From Chloroflexota bacterium (GTDB lineage Bacteria > Chloroflexota > Dormibacteria > Dormibacterales > Dormibacteraceae), in assembly GCA_005880915.1 (NCBI GenBank), contig VBIW01000034.1, positions 186,001-250,000 of the forward strand: a stretch of 64,000 bases of DNA, given 5' to 3'. Each line of letters opens with the position of its first letter. The first letter of the stretch is position 1. A program made the position numbers and the translations under genes. The notes below the pieces were generated by a model. It saw nothing but the letters and a program-made list of their open reading frames with translations, ran no database searches and had not been told where the DNA came from. Of this stretch, positions 56,067-64,000 are shown piece by piece.

Positions 56067-58098
56067 AGAGCCCGTAATAGTGCGCTCCCATGCGCTCCGC
56101 GAGGTCGGCACAAGCGTTGATCGCGTAGGTCTGGTACATCGGCGCGACTCGCGCCAGGTGCTGCACCGAGGGCAGATGGCTGTAGTCACGGGCCGAGTCG
56201 ATGACGAGCGCGTCGATGTCCTCGGCGTCGATCAGCGCCGCGACCTTCTGCGCCTCCACCAGCGGCTCTTCCTTGAACATCGAGATGTTGCCGCGGCCAT
56301 CGCTGATGAGAACGAGCAACGGGCGGATGGTCGGGTCGCGCAGCAGCTCCGTCTTGACGACCTTGTAACCGGCCATGAGGCCGTGGGTCAGCGGCGTCGT
56401 CCCCCCCACCGACAACCTCTCGAGGCGCCGGCGGGCGAGCGAAACGCTCGAGGTCGGACGAAGCACGACCTCTGCGGTGCGGTTCTTGAAGATCACGACA
56501 GCCACGCGGTCGCGCCGGACGTAGGCGTCCTGCAGGAGCGAGAGGATCGCGCCTTTGGTCGCGGCCATTCGCTGCTCCGCGTCCATCGAGGCCGAGGCGT
56601 CGACCACGAAGACGATGAGGTTGCCGATCTTTCGCTCGCGCACCTTCTGGCGCAGGTCCTGCTTCTCGAGCATCAGCCGCTCGCCGTGCTTCCGTCCCCG
56701 CTCTCGCTGCAGTGGCGCCGCAGCGCGCACGGTGGCGTCGATCGCCAGGTCGCTCACCTTCTCCTTCGGCGCGGCGCGGACGTAGCGGCCGCGGCGGTCA
56801 GGCGTCTGGCTCGCCGCCCGCTTGCCGCCCTGCTTGCGCACCCGCCGCTGTCTGGGCAGGTCGATGCGCTTCAGGTTGAAAGTCTGCAGCGCGTCGGGGT
56901 CCGAATCGTGGCCGCTCGCGCCGCCGGTCGTCACGCCTGTGTCGGCGCCGGCCGACTGCTGGCCGGTATCCGACGCGTTGGCGCTCTGCTCTGCCGAGGC
57001 GTCCGACGTCGCCTCGCTTTCCGAGGCCTGCGGCTCGCCGGCGTCCGACTCCGACTGCTCCGAACCCTCCTGCTCCTCGCCATGCTCGGGCGAGGTCGTC
57101 TCGTCCTGGTCGCGGCGCAGAGGCTGGCGGGCGCGATGCGCCAGCGCGAGGGAGGCCGCGTCGTAGATGTCCTCGCGGTTTGGCGATCCGTGCCGGCGGT
57201 AGGCGGCGAGGGCGCGTGCCGCGTGGTCGATCACGACGTCTGCGCGATGGCCGAGGACCTCCGCCTCGACGCAGATCGAAGAGATGAGGCGCGCGTGGCC
57301 GGCGGTCACCCGTACGTCCTTCACTCGTCCGATCGCCTCACCCAGCGCGCGCGATAGGTTGGCGTCGGCCGCAGCGAACTCGTTGGCGAACTCGTGGTCC
57401 CCCTTCTTGAAGGCGGCGTCGCGCTCGGCGATGAGGACGCGCTCGTCGGGGTCGCGGATTCCTTCCACGTCGACGCAGAGGCCGAACCGGTCCAGCAGCT
57501 GCGGTCTCAGCTCGCCCTCTTCCGGGTTCATCGTGCCGACGAGGATGAATCGCGACGGATGGCTGAACGAGACGCCCTCGCGTTCGATGACGTTGACCCC
57601 CATCGCCGCCGCGTCCAGCAGCACGTCGACCAGGTGGTCGTCGAGCAGGTTGACCTCGTCTACATAAAGGATGTTGCGGTTCGCCTCGGCTAACACGCCT
57701 GGTTCGAAGCGCCGGGTGCCCGTGCGCAGCGCGGCCTCGATGTCGATCGTTCCGACGACGCGGTCCTCAGACGAGTTGATCGGGAGCTCAACAACGCGCA
57801 TCCGCCGCTTGTGGTGTGGCAGGGTGCCCGCCGCCATCAGCTTGGCGCGGCAGTCGTCGCACAGCGCGTCGCGGTCTGACGGATCGCACCCGAAGTGGCA
57901 GCCCTCGACCACGTCGTGCTCAGGCAGCAGCCTGGCCAGCGCGCGGACTGCGGTCGACTTGCCGGTCCCCTTCTCGCCGCGGATGAGCACCCCGCCGATC
58001 GTCGGCACGATCGCGTTCAGGATCAGGGCCAGCTTCATCGAATCCTGGCCCACGATCGCGGTGAAAGGAAACGAGTGACGGTCGAGGGTGACGCTCAC
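56005..58098 (-). CDS. ChlD-like chelatase subunit with AAA+ and vWA domains
   Basis: The protein has 697 residues. Residues about 5-335 repeat the ChlI-like AAA+ module with an intact Walker A (GEKGTGKST near 41) and Walker B, which many ChlD proteins have lost. A Ser/Glu/Ala-rich acidic linker spans about 345-400. A basic Arg/Lys-rich stretch precedes a von Willebrand A domain (about 490-690) with MIDAS motif [10 protein letters not shown] (near 498) and [15 protein letters not shown]. Such I+D combined proteins are annotated as cobaltochelatase-like subunits. The GTG start shares one base with the upstream stop (TAGTG). It pairs with the ChlI-like gene at 54464. Confidence 0.88.
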   Translation of the reverse strand: MSVTLDRHSFPFTAIVGQDSMKLALILNAIVPTIGGVLIRGEKGTGKSTAVRALARLLPEHDVVEGCHFGCDPSDRDALCDDCRAKLMAAGTLPHHKRRMRVVELPINSSEDRVVGTIDIEAALRTGTRRFEPGVLAEANRNILYVDEVNLLDDHLVDVLLDAAAMGVNVIEREGVSFSHPSRFILVGTMNPEEGELRPQLLDRFGLCVDVEGIRDPDERVLIAERDAAFKKGDHEFANEFAAADANLSRALGEAIGRVKDVRVTAGHARLISSICVEAEVLGHRADVVIDHAARALAAYRRHGSPNREDIYDAASLALAHRARQPLRRDQDETTSPEHGEEQEGSEQSESDAGEPQASESEATSDASAEQSANASDTGQQSAGADTGVTTGGASGHDSDPDALQTFNLKRIDLPRQRRVRKQGGKRAASQTPDRRGRYVRAAPKEKVSDLAIDATVRAAAPLQRERGRKHGERLMLEKQDLRQKVRERKIGNLIVFVVDASASMDAEQRMAATKGAILSLLQDAYVRRDRVAVVIFKNRTAEVVLRPTSSVSLARRRLERLSVGGTTPLTHGLMAGYKVVKTELLRDPTIRPLLVLISDGRGNISMFKEEPLVEAQKVAALIDAEDIDALVIDSARDYSHLPSVQHLARVAPMYQTYAINACADLAERMGAHYYGLYDLSRDEIATAVERELGRGR

Positions 58099-58790
58099 TA
58101 CAAGAGGATAGGAGCGAGTGCCTCCCGAATCAGATCCAGGTCCCGATCTTTACGCGCCCAGGCCATCAGCTCCGGTTTCGCCTCGAAGCTCTGGCGAAGG
58201 AGCGGCAGCGCTTCGTCCGGCTTGCCCAGGCGGGCATAGACGCATGCAAGGTTGTAGCGCGACTCCGCAAGCTGCTCCGGTTTGGTGAAGAAGCTGCCTT
58301 CCACGTCGGACGCCCACCTGGCGGCCGTCATTGCCCGATTCTCGTCGCCGAGGTCCAGGTGCCACGACCATATATGGGTCCCGGCGTGACCGATCGCGCC
58401 GGGCACCGCCTCCCACACCTGGGACTCAGGCTGCCGGGGATGCGGTTTCGCGAGGTCCTCCGCCGATGACGCCTCGACCGCCTTCCGGAGCGCAGTCCAG
58501 GACTCGGCGGCGTCTGCCTGGACGTCCGCAGCAGGGCGATCTTTGACCTGGTCGTAGATGATCGCGTTCTGCACCCCATCGTCGTCCGGGACGGGCGGCG
58601 GAAGCTCGCTGCCGGTGCGCATCGCGTCCAGCGTCTGTGCGCTGCGCCAGCGCCACCAGGACAGGTGGGCAAGGTGATCCTTGGCGTTCCAGCGGCCGTC
58701 GGGGTTGGCGGGCTCATCGACGACGAACGCCTCCAGCTCCGCCTCTCGTTCGCGCCCCTGATCGATTGCGCGCAGCAGCTTTTCTTTCAC
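58098..58790 (-). CDS. DinB-like protein with C-terminal TPR-like repeat
   Basis: The protein has about 230 residues. The N-terminal 160 residues look like the DinB/ClbS (DUF1706-like) four-helix fold: [18 protein letters not shown], then [24 protein letters not shown] with a His suited to metal binding, and [17 protein letters not shown] with two more His. The last 60 residues form one or two TPR-like helices ([27 protein letters not shown]). Family members are often metal-dependent thiol transferases or hydrolases; the substrate is unknown. The GTG start at 58790 overlaps the mdh stop as GTGA. Confidence 0.78.
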   Translation of the reverse strand: MKEKLLRAIDQGREREAELEAFVVDEPANPDGRWNAKDHLAHLSWWRWRSAQTLDAMRTGSELPPPVPDDDGVQNAIIYDQVKDRPAADVQADAAESWTALRKAVEASSAEDLAKPHPRQPESQVWEAVPGAIGHAGTHIWSWHLDLGDENRAMTAARWASDVEGSFFTKPEQLAESRYNLACVYARLGKPDEALPLLRQSFEAKPELMAWARKDRDLDLIREALAPILL

Positions 58791-59791
58791 GAGGCCTCGG
58801 TCGGAACCATCCCCTTCACCAGCTCGCGCTCCTGGAGGAGCTCCTCCGTCGTCTTTTTGATGCGGTTCCAGGCGTCGTCGTCGTGCTTGAGGTCGGGTAC
58901 GACCTCCCAGCGCACGCCGTCCGACCGCACGGGGTAGCCGAACTGCAGCCCCTCGGGCACGTTGTACTCGCCGTGGCTGACCACGGCCAGGGAATGCCAG
59001 TCGCCCCATGGGGTCGGGTTGCGGATGCTCTGCACGGAGTCGATGACCGCGCTGGCCGCCGACCCGGCGGACGAGGCCCCTCGCGCTTCGATCACAGCGG
59101 CGCCGCGCTTCTGGACGGTTTCGATGAACTTGCCCTTGAGCCAGCCATGGTCCGAGATGACCTCGAAGACCGGCAGGCCGGCGATACGCGCGTTGGCCGC
59201 GTCAGGGTATTGGGTCGCGGAGTGGTTGCCCCAGATCGCCACGTTGGAGAGGGCCGCCACCGGGGCCTTCGCCTTCTTGGCGAGCTGGATGCGGGCGCGG
59301 TTCTCGTCCAGCCGCGTCATGGCGAACCAGCGCTCGGCCGGGATGTCGGGCGCGTTCAAGCGCGCGATGTAGCAGTTCGTGTTGCACGGGTTGCCGACGA
59401 CGAGGATCCGCACGTCGCTGGAGGCGGTCTTAGCGATCGCCTTGCCCTGCGGTCCGAAGATCCCTCCGTTGACGGACAGCAGGTCGCCTCGCTCCATGCC
59501 CGCCTTGCGGGGCACCGAACCGACGAGCAGGGCCCAGTTCGCGCCCTCGAAAGCCTCCTCGGCCTTGCTGGTCAGCTCCATGCCGGCAAGCATGGGAAAC
59601 GCGCAGTCGTCGAGCTCCATGGCAACGCCTTCCAGGGATTTCATGGCCGGCTCGATCTCGAGCATGCGGAGGACGATGGGCTGGTCGGCTCCGAACATCT
59701 GGCCCGACGCGATGCGGAAAATCAATGCGTAGCCGATCTGACCGGCCGCGCCGGTGACCGCGACCTGGATCGGCACCCGTCCCCCGCTCAC
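58787..59791 (-). CDS. mdh: malate dehydrogenase
   Basis: The protein has 334 residues, the cytosolic-type length. [21 protein letters not shown] is the NAD motif. [17 protein letters not shown] is the family loop. [16 protein letters not shown] (near residue 160) contains the substrate-binding Asp/Arg, and [13 protein letters not shown] holds the catalytic His (near 190). It oxidises malate to oxaloacetate with NAD. GTG starts the frame. It leads the DinB-ChlD-lipoprotein-ChlI row, although a shared function with the chelatase genes is not obvious. Confidence 0.95.
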   Translation of the reverse strand: MSGGRVPIQVAVTGAAGQIGYALIFRIASGQMFGADQPIVLRMLEIEPAMKSLEGVAMELDDCAFPMLAGMELTSKAEEAFEGANWALLVGSVPRKAGMERGDLLSVNGGIFGPQGKAIAKTASSDVRILVVGNPCNTNCYIARLNAPDIPAERWFAMTRLDENRARIQLAKKAKAPVAALSNVAIWGNHSATQYPDAANARIAGLPVFEVISDHGWLKGKFIETVQKRGAAVIEARGASSAGSAASAVIDSVQSIRNPTPWGDWHSLAVVSHGEYNVPEGLQFGYPVRSDGVRWEVVPDLKHDDDAWNRIKKTTEELLQERELVKGMVPTEAS

Positions 59792-59812
59792 ATCCGAAAT
59801 GCTAGTTGGCGG

Positions 59813-59956
59813 TCAGCCTCCACCGCAGGAGTGAGGCTCCGCCGCTGCCAACGCGTGAATCACCTGGGCAAACGCTGTTGAGGCGACGGCGATGAGCGCG
59901 ACGGTGACGATGGCTGACGCCGCCAATGAGATGGTCAGTCGGATGGAGCTGCCCAC
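59813..59956 (-). CDS. small single-pass membrane or secreted peptide
   Basis: A 47-residue frame starting at GTG 59956 encodes SIRLTISLAASAIVTVALIA in its first half, a membrane helix or signal peptide, followed by AFAQVIHALAAAEPHSCGGG. It begins 6 nt after the stop of the gene at 59963 with CCAGG just before the start, and ends 21 nt before mdh. The composition and placement support a real gene. AFA could be a signal peptidase site, leaving a peptide of about 17 residues. No family is recognised. Confidence 0.5.
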   Translation of the reverse strand: MGSSIRLTISLAASAIVTVALIAVASTAFAQVIHALAAAEPHSCGGG

Positions 59957-59962
59957 CTGGTG

Positions 59963-60361
59963 TTAGGGACCGCCGCTCAGGCTGTAGCCGACGTAGGCGT
60001 TGCTGCCCGTCTCGACCCAGACGACCATGGTGCAGACATTCGTGTGGTATCTGGCGCGAATCTGGGCCGGCATCACGTTGGTAACGATCGGCCTGCCGGA
60101 CGGCGCGGTGTCGACCTGTGTCAGTCCACGCTGCCCGCCCCTATCCAGGAAGGCGTCGACCTGGGCCAGCGTTTCGGTTTGCGGCTGGTCGGCTGGGTAA
60201 TAGGTCCGTCCGCAGTATTCGACGCGGGGAGGGGCGCCGGCCGTGTCGAACGTCCCGAATACGAGCAGGTTGCGGAATGTGGTGGGGGCGACGGCGAAGA
60301 TCGCGACTGTGACCGCTGCTGAAGCGAAGAGAAGGACGATTCTTAGGACGCGGCGCCCCAT
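59963..60361 (-). CDS. small secreted or membrane-anchored protein
   Basis: The protein has 132 residues. An N-terminal helix (RIVLLFASAAVTVAIFAV) is a signal peptide or anchor. The rest is a compact soluble domain with two Cys (VEYCGRTYYPAD and YHTNVCTMVVWVETG), which could form a disulfide outside the membrane. It starts at an ATG and precedes the 47-residue frame at 59813. I recognise no family. Confidence 0.65.
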   Translation of the reverse strand: MGRRVLRIVLLFASAAVTVAIFAVAPTTFRNLLVFGTFDTAGAPPRVEYCGRTYYPADQPQTETLAQVDAFLDRGGQRGLTQVDTAPSGRPIVTNVMPAQIRARYHTNVCTMVVWVETGSNAYVGYSLSGGP

Positions 60362-60391
60362 ACATGAGGAACGCCGGCACCCTGAAATTCG

Positions 60392-61210
60392 TTACCTGAA
60401 GCCTTCCCCTTCCGGTTCGAAAAGGTCGTCGTCGGCCAGGCGCCGGGCGAAGCAGAGGAAGCCGGTGTGAGCGACCATCCGGTGCGATGGCCGCATGCTC
60501 CGCCCGCGGACCGTCCAGCCCCGCTGCAGGAGCTCGAACGCCTCCAGCATCCCAAAGCCGCGGAGCTCGCGGAGGCAGTCGAAAAAGCGCTGGACCTGGC
60601 TGACATTTGGGCAGTGGGCAAAGAGGATCCCTCCCGGGCGCAGCGCCGCCTTGGCGCCCGGCGCCGCCTGCCAGGGTTCGGAGAGATCGAGAAGGACGCG
60701 GTCCATCTCCCGCTCCTCAAAGCCGAGGTACGCGTCACCCAGCTTCAGGGTCAGGTTCGGGGGCAGCTCGCCCAGCGTGTCCACGATCCCCCGCTTGGCG
60801 GCCTCCAGGAACTCCTCCCGAGCCTCGTAGCTGATCACCTCGCCTTGTGGGCCCACCGCGCGAAGCGCAGCCAGCGTGAGGGCGCCGGTTCCGGTTCCGG
60901 CTTCGAGCACGCGCGCGCCCGGGTACAGGTCGGCGGCGATGAGGATCGCGCCCAGGTCCTTGGGGTAGATCGGCTGGGCCTGGCGGCGGCGGCCCGTGAC
61001 CTGCTCCGCGAAGGTGGCCCGAACCGCCAGGAGGCGCGCGCCCATCTGGGTCGTGACCACAACGCCTTCCTGCCGTCCGATGAGATCGTCGTGGGGGATG
61101 AGCCCCGAGTGGAGCGAGTGGCGTTCGCCCGCCTTGAGCCGGACCCGGTGCCGCCGTCCGACCTTGTCGACCAGGAGGATCACCTCCCCCTCGGCCAGGA
61201 CGCGGCTCAC
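60392..61210 (-). CDS. trmI: tRNA (adenine-58-N1)-methyltransferase TrmI
   Basis: The protein has 272 residues. The N-terminal beta domain (about 1-75) has RRHRVRLKAGERHSLHSG and HDDLIGRQEG. The Rossmann methyltransferase core starts with QPIYPKDLGAILIAADLYPGA, the TrmI signature, and VLEAGTGTGALTLAALRA is SAM motif I. DRVLLDLSEPWQ is motif IV with the catalytic Asp, and FAHCPNVSQVQRFFDCL follows. It makes m1A58 in the T-loop of tRNAs. The GTG start overlaps the upstream methyltransferase stop as GTGA. Confidence 0.93.
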   Translation of the reverse strand: MSRVLAEGEVILLVDKVGRRHRVRLKAGERHSLHSGLIPHDDLIGRQEGVVVTTQMGARLLAVRATFAEQVTGRRRQAQPIYPKDLGAILIAADLYPGARVLEAGTGTGALTLAALRAVGPQGEVISYEAREEFLEAAKRGIVDTLGELPPNLTLKLGDAYLGFEEREMDRVLLDLSEPWQAAPGAKAALRPGGILFAHCPNVSQVQRFFDCLRELRGFGMLEAFELLQRGWTVRGRSMRPSHRMVAHTGFLCFARRLADDDLFEPEGEGFR

Positions 61211-61962
61211 CCTGGTTTATGGGCGCGGATCAGGGCGTGCCAGTACGCGTGCCAGAGCTTGCCTTCCCGCCGCTCGGGGTGGAGCTGGACCCTCGCCTCG
61301 CCCTCTGCCGCCTCGATGAGCTCCGCTAGCTGGGCCGAGAGCTCAGGCCCGATGTTCTGGTTGCCCATCCAGTCCTCGTAATTCCAGTCGAGCTCGCGCG
61401 CCTCGGCCGCCTCGACCTCGAACCCTGCGTGCTCGAGCCTGGTCACCCACTCCTCGACCGTCAGCGATAGGACGTGAGACGGGTCGCGACGAACCTCGAC
61501 CACGTGGAGCACGTCTCGGGCGGGAAGCGGCGGAGCGCAGTCGATGAAGATGCCGTCGCGATCCGGCTTCAAGACGCGGAACGCCTCGCCGATGAACGCG
61601 TCGACGTTTGCAAAGTGGTGCGGTGCGGCGCGCACCGAATAGATGTCGAACGTGTCGTCCTGGAATGGGAGCCGCTCCGCGTCGCCGATGACCCAGTCGA
61701 CGTTGAGGATCTGTCTCTCGGCGGCGACCTTGCGCGCCTCGGCGAGCATCTCGCGGGTCAGGTCGAGGCCGATCACCCGGCGGACGTGCGGGGCGAGGGC
61801 GAAGGCGGTGTTCCCTGTGCCAGTGGCGACGTCCAGCACCAGGTCGCCTCTTTTCGGTTGGGCGAGGTCGACGACCTCCTGCAAGCGGGTCGAAGACGAG
61901 TGAAATGTCGACTTCGAATAGTTGGCTGCGACATCGCGGAAGCTGTCGCGTACGTCTGGCAC
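61207..61962 (-). CDS. UbiE/MenG-like class I methyltransferase
   Basis: The protein has 251 residues. VLDVATGTGNTAFALAPHV is SAM motif I, VIGLDLTREMLAEARKVA motif II and LPFQDDTFDIYSVRAAPHHFANV motif IV of the Methyltransf_11/UbiE group. UbiE proteins methylate quinone precursors, which would fit the nearby nuo operon, but the C-terminal part is not diagnostic. It is co-transcribed with trmI (GTGA overlap) and divergent from osmC with only 25 nt between the start codons. Confidence 0.8.
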   Translation of the reverse strand: MPDVRDSFRDVAANYSKSTFHSSSTRLQEVVDLAQPKRGDLVLDVATGTGNTAFALAPHVRRVIGLDLTREMLAEARKVAAERQILNVDWVIGDAERLPFQDDTFDIYSVRAAPHHFANVDAFIGEAFRVLKPDRDGIFIDCAPPLPARDVLHVVEVRRDPSHVLSLTVEEWVTRLEHAGFEVEAAEARELDWNYEDWMGNQNIGPELSAQLAELIEAAEGEARVQLHPERREGKLWHAYWHALIRAHKPG

Positions 61963-61987
61963 GGGCTGAGATTACCCTAGGCTTCGA

Positions 61988-62413
61988 GTGACAACCACCA
62001 AGGCGACCGCGCGCTGGACGGGCCAGAAGGTCCGCTTCGAGATCGAATCCGAATCCGGGCACAAGGCCGAGATCGACGAGCCGCCTGTGTTCGGTGACGA
62101 CTCCGCGATGCGGCCGACCGAGATGCTGCTCGGCGCGCTGGGCAGCTGCACCGGGCTCAACATGGTTTTGCTGCTCAAGAAGTTCAAGCAGCCGCTCCGC
62201 TCGCTCGAGGTCGAGGTCGAAGGCGAACGGGACGACGAGTGGCCGAAGGCCTTCAACAAGATCAAGCTGACCTTTCACTGCGGGTGGGAGGGCAAGACCG
62301 ACAAGGAGCTCGTCGAGCGGGCTATCGACTGGGCGTGCAACCGCTACTGCCCGATCCACGCGACACTTTCCCGCGGCGTGGAGATCGAGCACCACCGCAA
62401 GGACTCGCACTAA
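61988..62413 (+). CDS. OsmC/Ohr-family protein
   Basis: The protein has 141 residues, the usual size. [18 protein letters not shown] carries the first redox Cys (54) and [15 protein letters not shown] the second (121), both where OsmC/YhfA-type peroxiredoxins have them. Members reduce organic hydroperoxides with the two Cys, though some YhfA-like members have no proven activity. The start is a GTG at 61988. It is the first plus-strand gene after the long minus-strand half. Confidence 0.9.
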   Translation: MTTTKATARWTGQKVRFEIESESGHKAEIDEPPVFGDDSAMRPTEMLLGALGSCTGLNMVLLLKKFKQPLRSLEVEVEGERDDEWPKAFNKIKLTFHCGWEGKTDKELVERAIDWACNRYCPIHATLSRGVEIEHHRKDSH

Positions 62414-62426
62414 GGGCATCGGATTG

Positions 62427-62492
62427 CGCCTCGTTGGCGCCACCGGGGCTGAATTCTTGGTGTCCACGCATACCGGTGGATACAACGAGGCG
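62427..62492. repeat. inverted repeat including a GGTGGATACAACGAGGCG copy
   Basis: CGCCTCGTTG (62427-62436) and CAACGAGGCG (62483-62492) form a perfect 10-nt inverted repeat 46 nt apart. The second arm is the end of a GGTGGATACAACGAGGCG copy (62475-62492), the repeat seen at 54.4 kb. It lies between osmC and nuoA, where the nuo promoter is expected. Confidence 0.75.
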
Positions 62493-62563
62493 AAATTTTT
62501 GTAGCGCGACGGAGTTTCTCAAGCTCCGCATAGAATTAATCCCGTTCCTCGACAGCCTGCACG

Positions 62564-62941
62564 TTGGAGGCCGCTCCGGAAAGCTTGCTCGACACCTACG
62601 TCCCGATCCTGATCTTCGCCCTCATCGTGCTGGGGTTGATCGGGGCGTTGGTGACCCTGAGCTTCGTCCTCGGTCCCGCCAAGCCCTACAAACGCAAGCT
62701 CGCTCCGTACGAGTCGGGCATCATCCCCGAGGAGCCCGCGGTGCGGCGGCTTTCGGTCCGCTTCTACCTCACCGCGATGCTGTTCATCATCTTCGACGTC
62801 GAGGCCGTCTTCTTCTATCCGTGGGCGGTGCTTCTGCGCCAGCTCAAGTGGTTCGGCCTCATCGAGATGCTGGTCTTCATCGGCATCCTGCTGATCGCGC
62901 TGGCCCACATCTGGAAGAAGGGAGGGCTGGATTGGGAGTAG
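62564..62941 (+). CDS. nuoA: NADH-quinone oxidoreductase subunit A
   Basis: The protein has 125 residues and three membrane helices. [13 protein letters not shown] is the conserved quinone-site loop (Tyr-Glu-Ser-Gly), and [23 protein letters not shown] is the second helix with the conserved Asp/Glu. It is a membrane subunit next to the quinone site of complex I. A TTG start fits the length of homologues. It begins the nuo operon at the right end of the window. Confidence 0.94.
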   Translation: MEAAPESLLDTYVPILIFALIVLGLIGALVTLSFVLGPAKPYKRKLAPYESGIIPEEPAVRRLSVRFYLTAMLFIIFDVEAVFFYPWAVLLRQLKWFGLIEMLVFIGILLIALAHIWKKGGLDWE

Positions 62942-63420
62942 AGGCGCTCGCCGAGTCGCTCGGCCGGAACATCCTCACGACGACGCTCGGCAAGGTGGTC
63001 GGCTGGGGCCGCGGCAACTCGATCTGGCCGGCTCAGTTCGGCTTAGCGTGCTGCGCGATCGAGATGATCGCCACCGCCACCGCGGGCGTCGACATCGCGC
63101 GCTTCGGCTCCGAAGCGTTCCGCGCCTCGCCGCGGCAGTCGGACCTCATGATCGTCTCCGGGCGCGTCTCGCAGAAGATGGCGCCGATCCTGCGCACCGT
63201 TTACGACCAGATGCCCGAGCCGAAGTGGGTCATCTCGATGGGCGCCTGCGCCTCCACGGGTGGAATCTTCAACAACTACGCGCTGCTGCAGGGAGTCGAC
63301 AAGATCGTGCCGGTCGACGTCTACATCCCGGGCTGTCCCCCGCGTCCCGAGGACCTCTTGAACGCTCTGATGATTTTGCAGGAGAGGATCAAGGCGCAGG
63401 GAATCCTGCCGCGACAGTGA
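62932..63420 (+). CDS. nuoB: NADH-quinone oxidoreductase subunit B
   Basis: The protein has about 162 residues. It binds the terminal N2 [4Fe-4S] cluster. [18 protein letters not shown] gives two adjacent Cys, [19 protein letters not shown] the third, and [13 protein letters not shown] the fourth. The TTG at 62932 overlaps the end of nuoA by 10 nt and is preferred over the long open frame from 62239, which runs antisense-like through osmC and nuoA. It passes electrons from the iron-sulfur chain to quinone. Confidence 0.95.
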   Translation: MGVEALAESLGRNILTTTLGKVVGWGRGNSIWPAQFGLACCAIEMIATATAGVDIARFGSEAFRASPRQSDLMIVSGRVSQKMAPILRTVYDQMPEPKWVISMGACASTGGIFNNYALLQGVDKIVPVDVYIPGCPPRPEDLLNALMILQERIKAQGILPRQ

Positions 63421-63902
63421 TTTCCGAATCGCTGATCGTCGAGGAAGGCGTCAGCGCCGGCGACCGTTGGGTCACCGTCGATGCCAGCAGCATTCGCGAC
63501 GCTCTCGCCGAGCTCAAGAAGGATGGCTTCACGCTGCTTGTCTTCCTGACATGCGTCGATCACCTGGCCGACTCATCGCGCCAGTGGCCCGCGCGCTACG
63601 AGGTCGTCTACGAGCTCCGCAACCTCGAGAAGCCGGAGCAGATTCGCGTTCGCACGTTCATCGAGGGCGACCCGCCGCACATCGACTCCGTGCACGACCT
63701 GTTCCCGCCCGCGAACTGGGAGGAGCGCGAGACGTACGACATGTTCGGGATCGTCTTCAACGACCACCCGGACCTGAGCCGGATCCTGATGCCTGACGAC
63801 TGGGTCGGCCACCCGCTGCGCCGCGACTATCCCGTAGGCGGCGAGGTGGTTGAGTTTTCCGAAGAGCATGAGACCTGGCAGACCCCTCCGGAGAAGGCAT
63901 GA
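63417..63902 (+). CDS. nuoC: NADH-quinone oxidoreductase subunit C
   Basis: The protein has about 161 residues. [13 protein letters not shown] is the N-terminal strand, [20 protein letters not shown] the middle, and [32 protein letters not shown] is the diagnostic 30-kDa subunit signature, ending HPLRRDYPV. It is a hydrophilic peripheral-arm subunit without cofactors. The GTG at 63417 overlaps the nuoB stop (GTGA) and replaces the open frame starting at 63048. Confidence 0.95.
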   Translation: MISESLIVEEGVSAGDRWVTVDASSIRDALAELKKDGFTLLVFLTCVDHLADSSRQWPARYEVVYELRNLEKPEQIRVRTFIEGDPPHIDSVHDLFPPANWEERETYDMFGIVFNDHPDLSRILMPDDWVGHPLRRDYPVGGEVVEFSEEHETWQTPPEKA

Positions 63903-64000
63903 CGGACACGATCGCTCAGGGCGTGACGGTCACCAAGACCGGCGATAGCGGCGCCTTCGGCGGCGAGCTGCTCACGGTCAACTTCGGCCCTCATCACCCG
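63899..64000 (+). CDS. nuoD: NADH-quinone oxidoreductase subunit D, N-terminal part (partial)
   Basis: An ATG at 63899 overlapping the nuoC stop (ATGA) opens a frame that runs off the window. Its last visible residues are LLTVNFGPHHP, the N-terminal signature of NuoD/49-kDa subunits, which help form the quinone-binding cavity. Only 34 residues are visible. Confidence 0.9.
   Translation, partial: MTDTIAQGVTVTKTGDSGAFGGELLTVNFGPHHP

Noticed and set aside
62239-62931. Extended nuoB start upstream through nuoA and osmC
   Set aside because: The region is covered by well-supported osmC and nuoA in another frame, and NuoB homologues begin near the TTG at 62932.

Overview
The window is a GC-rich bacterial chromosome segment with dense same-strand operons, many 1-8 nt stop/start overlaps and frequent GTG/TTG starts. 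The gene set fits a free-living, aerobic, Gram-positive-like or Chloroflexota-type terrestrial bacterium: OpcA with Zwf, a transaldolase-glucose-6-phosphate isomerase fusion, DUF4012 with WecG, MoxR-DUF58-TgpA, a ChlI/ChlD-like pair and NDH-1. My best guess is Chloroflexota or Candidatus Dormibacterota. This is an inference from gene content, not from a marker-gene tree.

Region 1 (1-20.3 kb) is an exopolysaccharide or cell-surface glycan locus. It has two flippase-type membrane proteins (one cut by the window start), seven glycosyltransferases of GT2, GT4 and GT39 type, GDP-mannose 4,6-dehydratase, a polyprenyl-phosphate sugar-1-phosphate transferase, two methyltransferases, an O-antigen ligase-like polymerase, a WecG/TagA/CpsF enzyme, a DUF4012 protein and a small secreted protein. 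Together they cover lipid-linked initiation, extension, flipping and polymerisation of a surface polymer.

Region 2 (20.4-33.4 kb) is the most unusual part. Five consecutive secreted proteins have different N-terminal domains: a conserved secreted domain, a PF04185-type phosphoesterase, a GH5 glycosidase, a CAP domain, and an exordium/peptidase-like domain followed by PKD. All five end in exactly four copies of the same module of about 95 residues (core W-F/Y-D-K-A-S-x-G-M, N-D-N-I-H-x-[15 protein letters not shown]). The first module of each protein is of a distinct subtype. It looks like a shared display or anchoring scaffold carrying interchangeable domains at the cell surface.

Region 3 (33.5-37.1 kb) holds a large membrane protein, a tRNA-Ser(GGA) with a partial inverted copy of itself beside it, a membrane-anchored molybdopterin oxidoreductase, and copies of a short palindromic repeat (core TTAGGCGCCAAACGC).

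Region 4 (37.1-47.8 kb) is one minus-strand operon encoding the whole pentose phosphate pathway: tkt, tal-pgi, gnd, zwf, opcA, pgl, rpe, rpiA.

Region 5 (47.8-54 kb) is pepF, a TgpA transglutaminase, DUF58 and MoxR. A family of palindromic elements lies between these genes, and one copy sits in frame inside the DUF58 gene.

Region 6 (54-62.4 kb) has a SnoaL-like protein, a ChlI/ChlD-like AAA+/vWA pair, a lipoprotein, a DinB-TPR protein, malate dehydrogenase, two small membrane or secreted proteins, TrmI, a UbiE-like methyltransferase and OsmC.

Region 7 (62.5-64 kb) is the start of the NADH dehydrogenase operon, nuoA-B-C-D, with nuoD cut by the window end.
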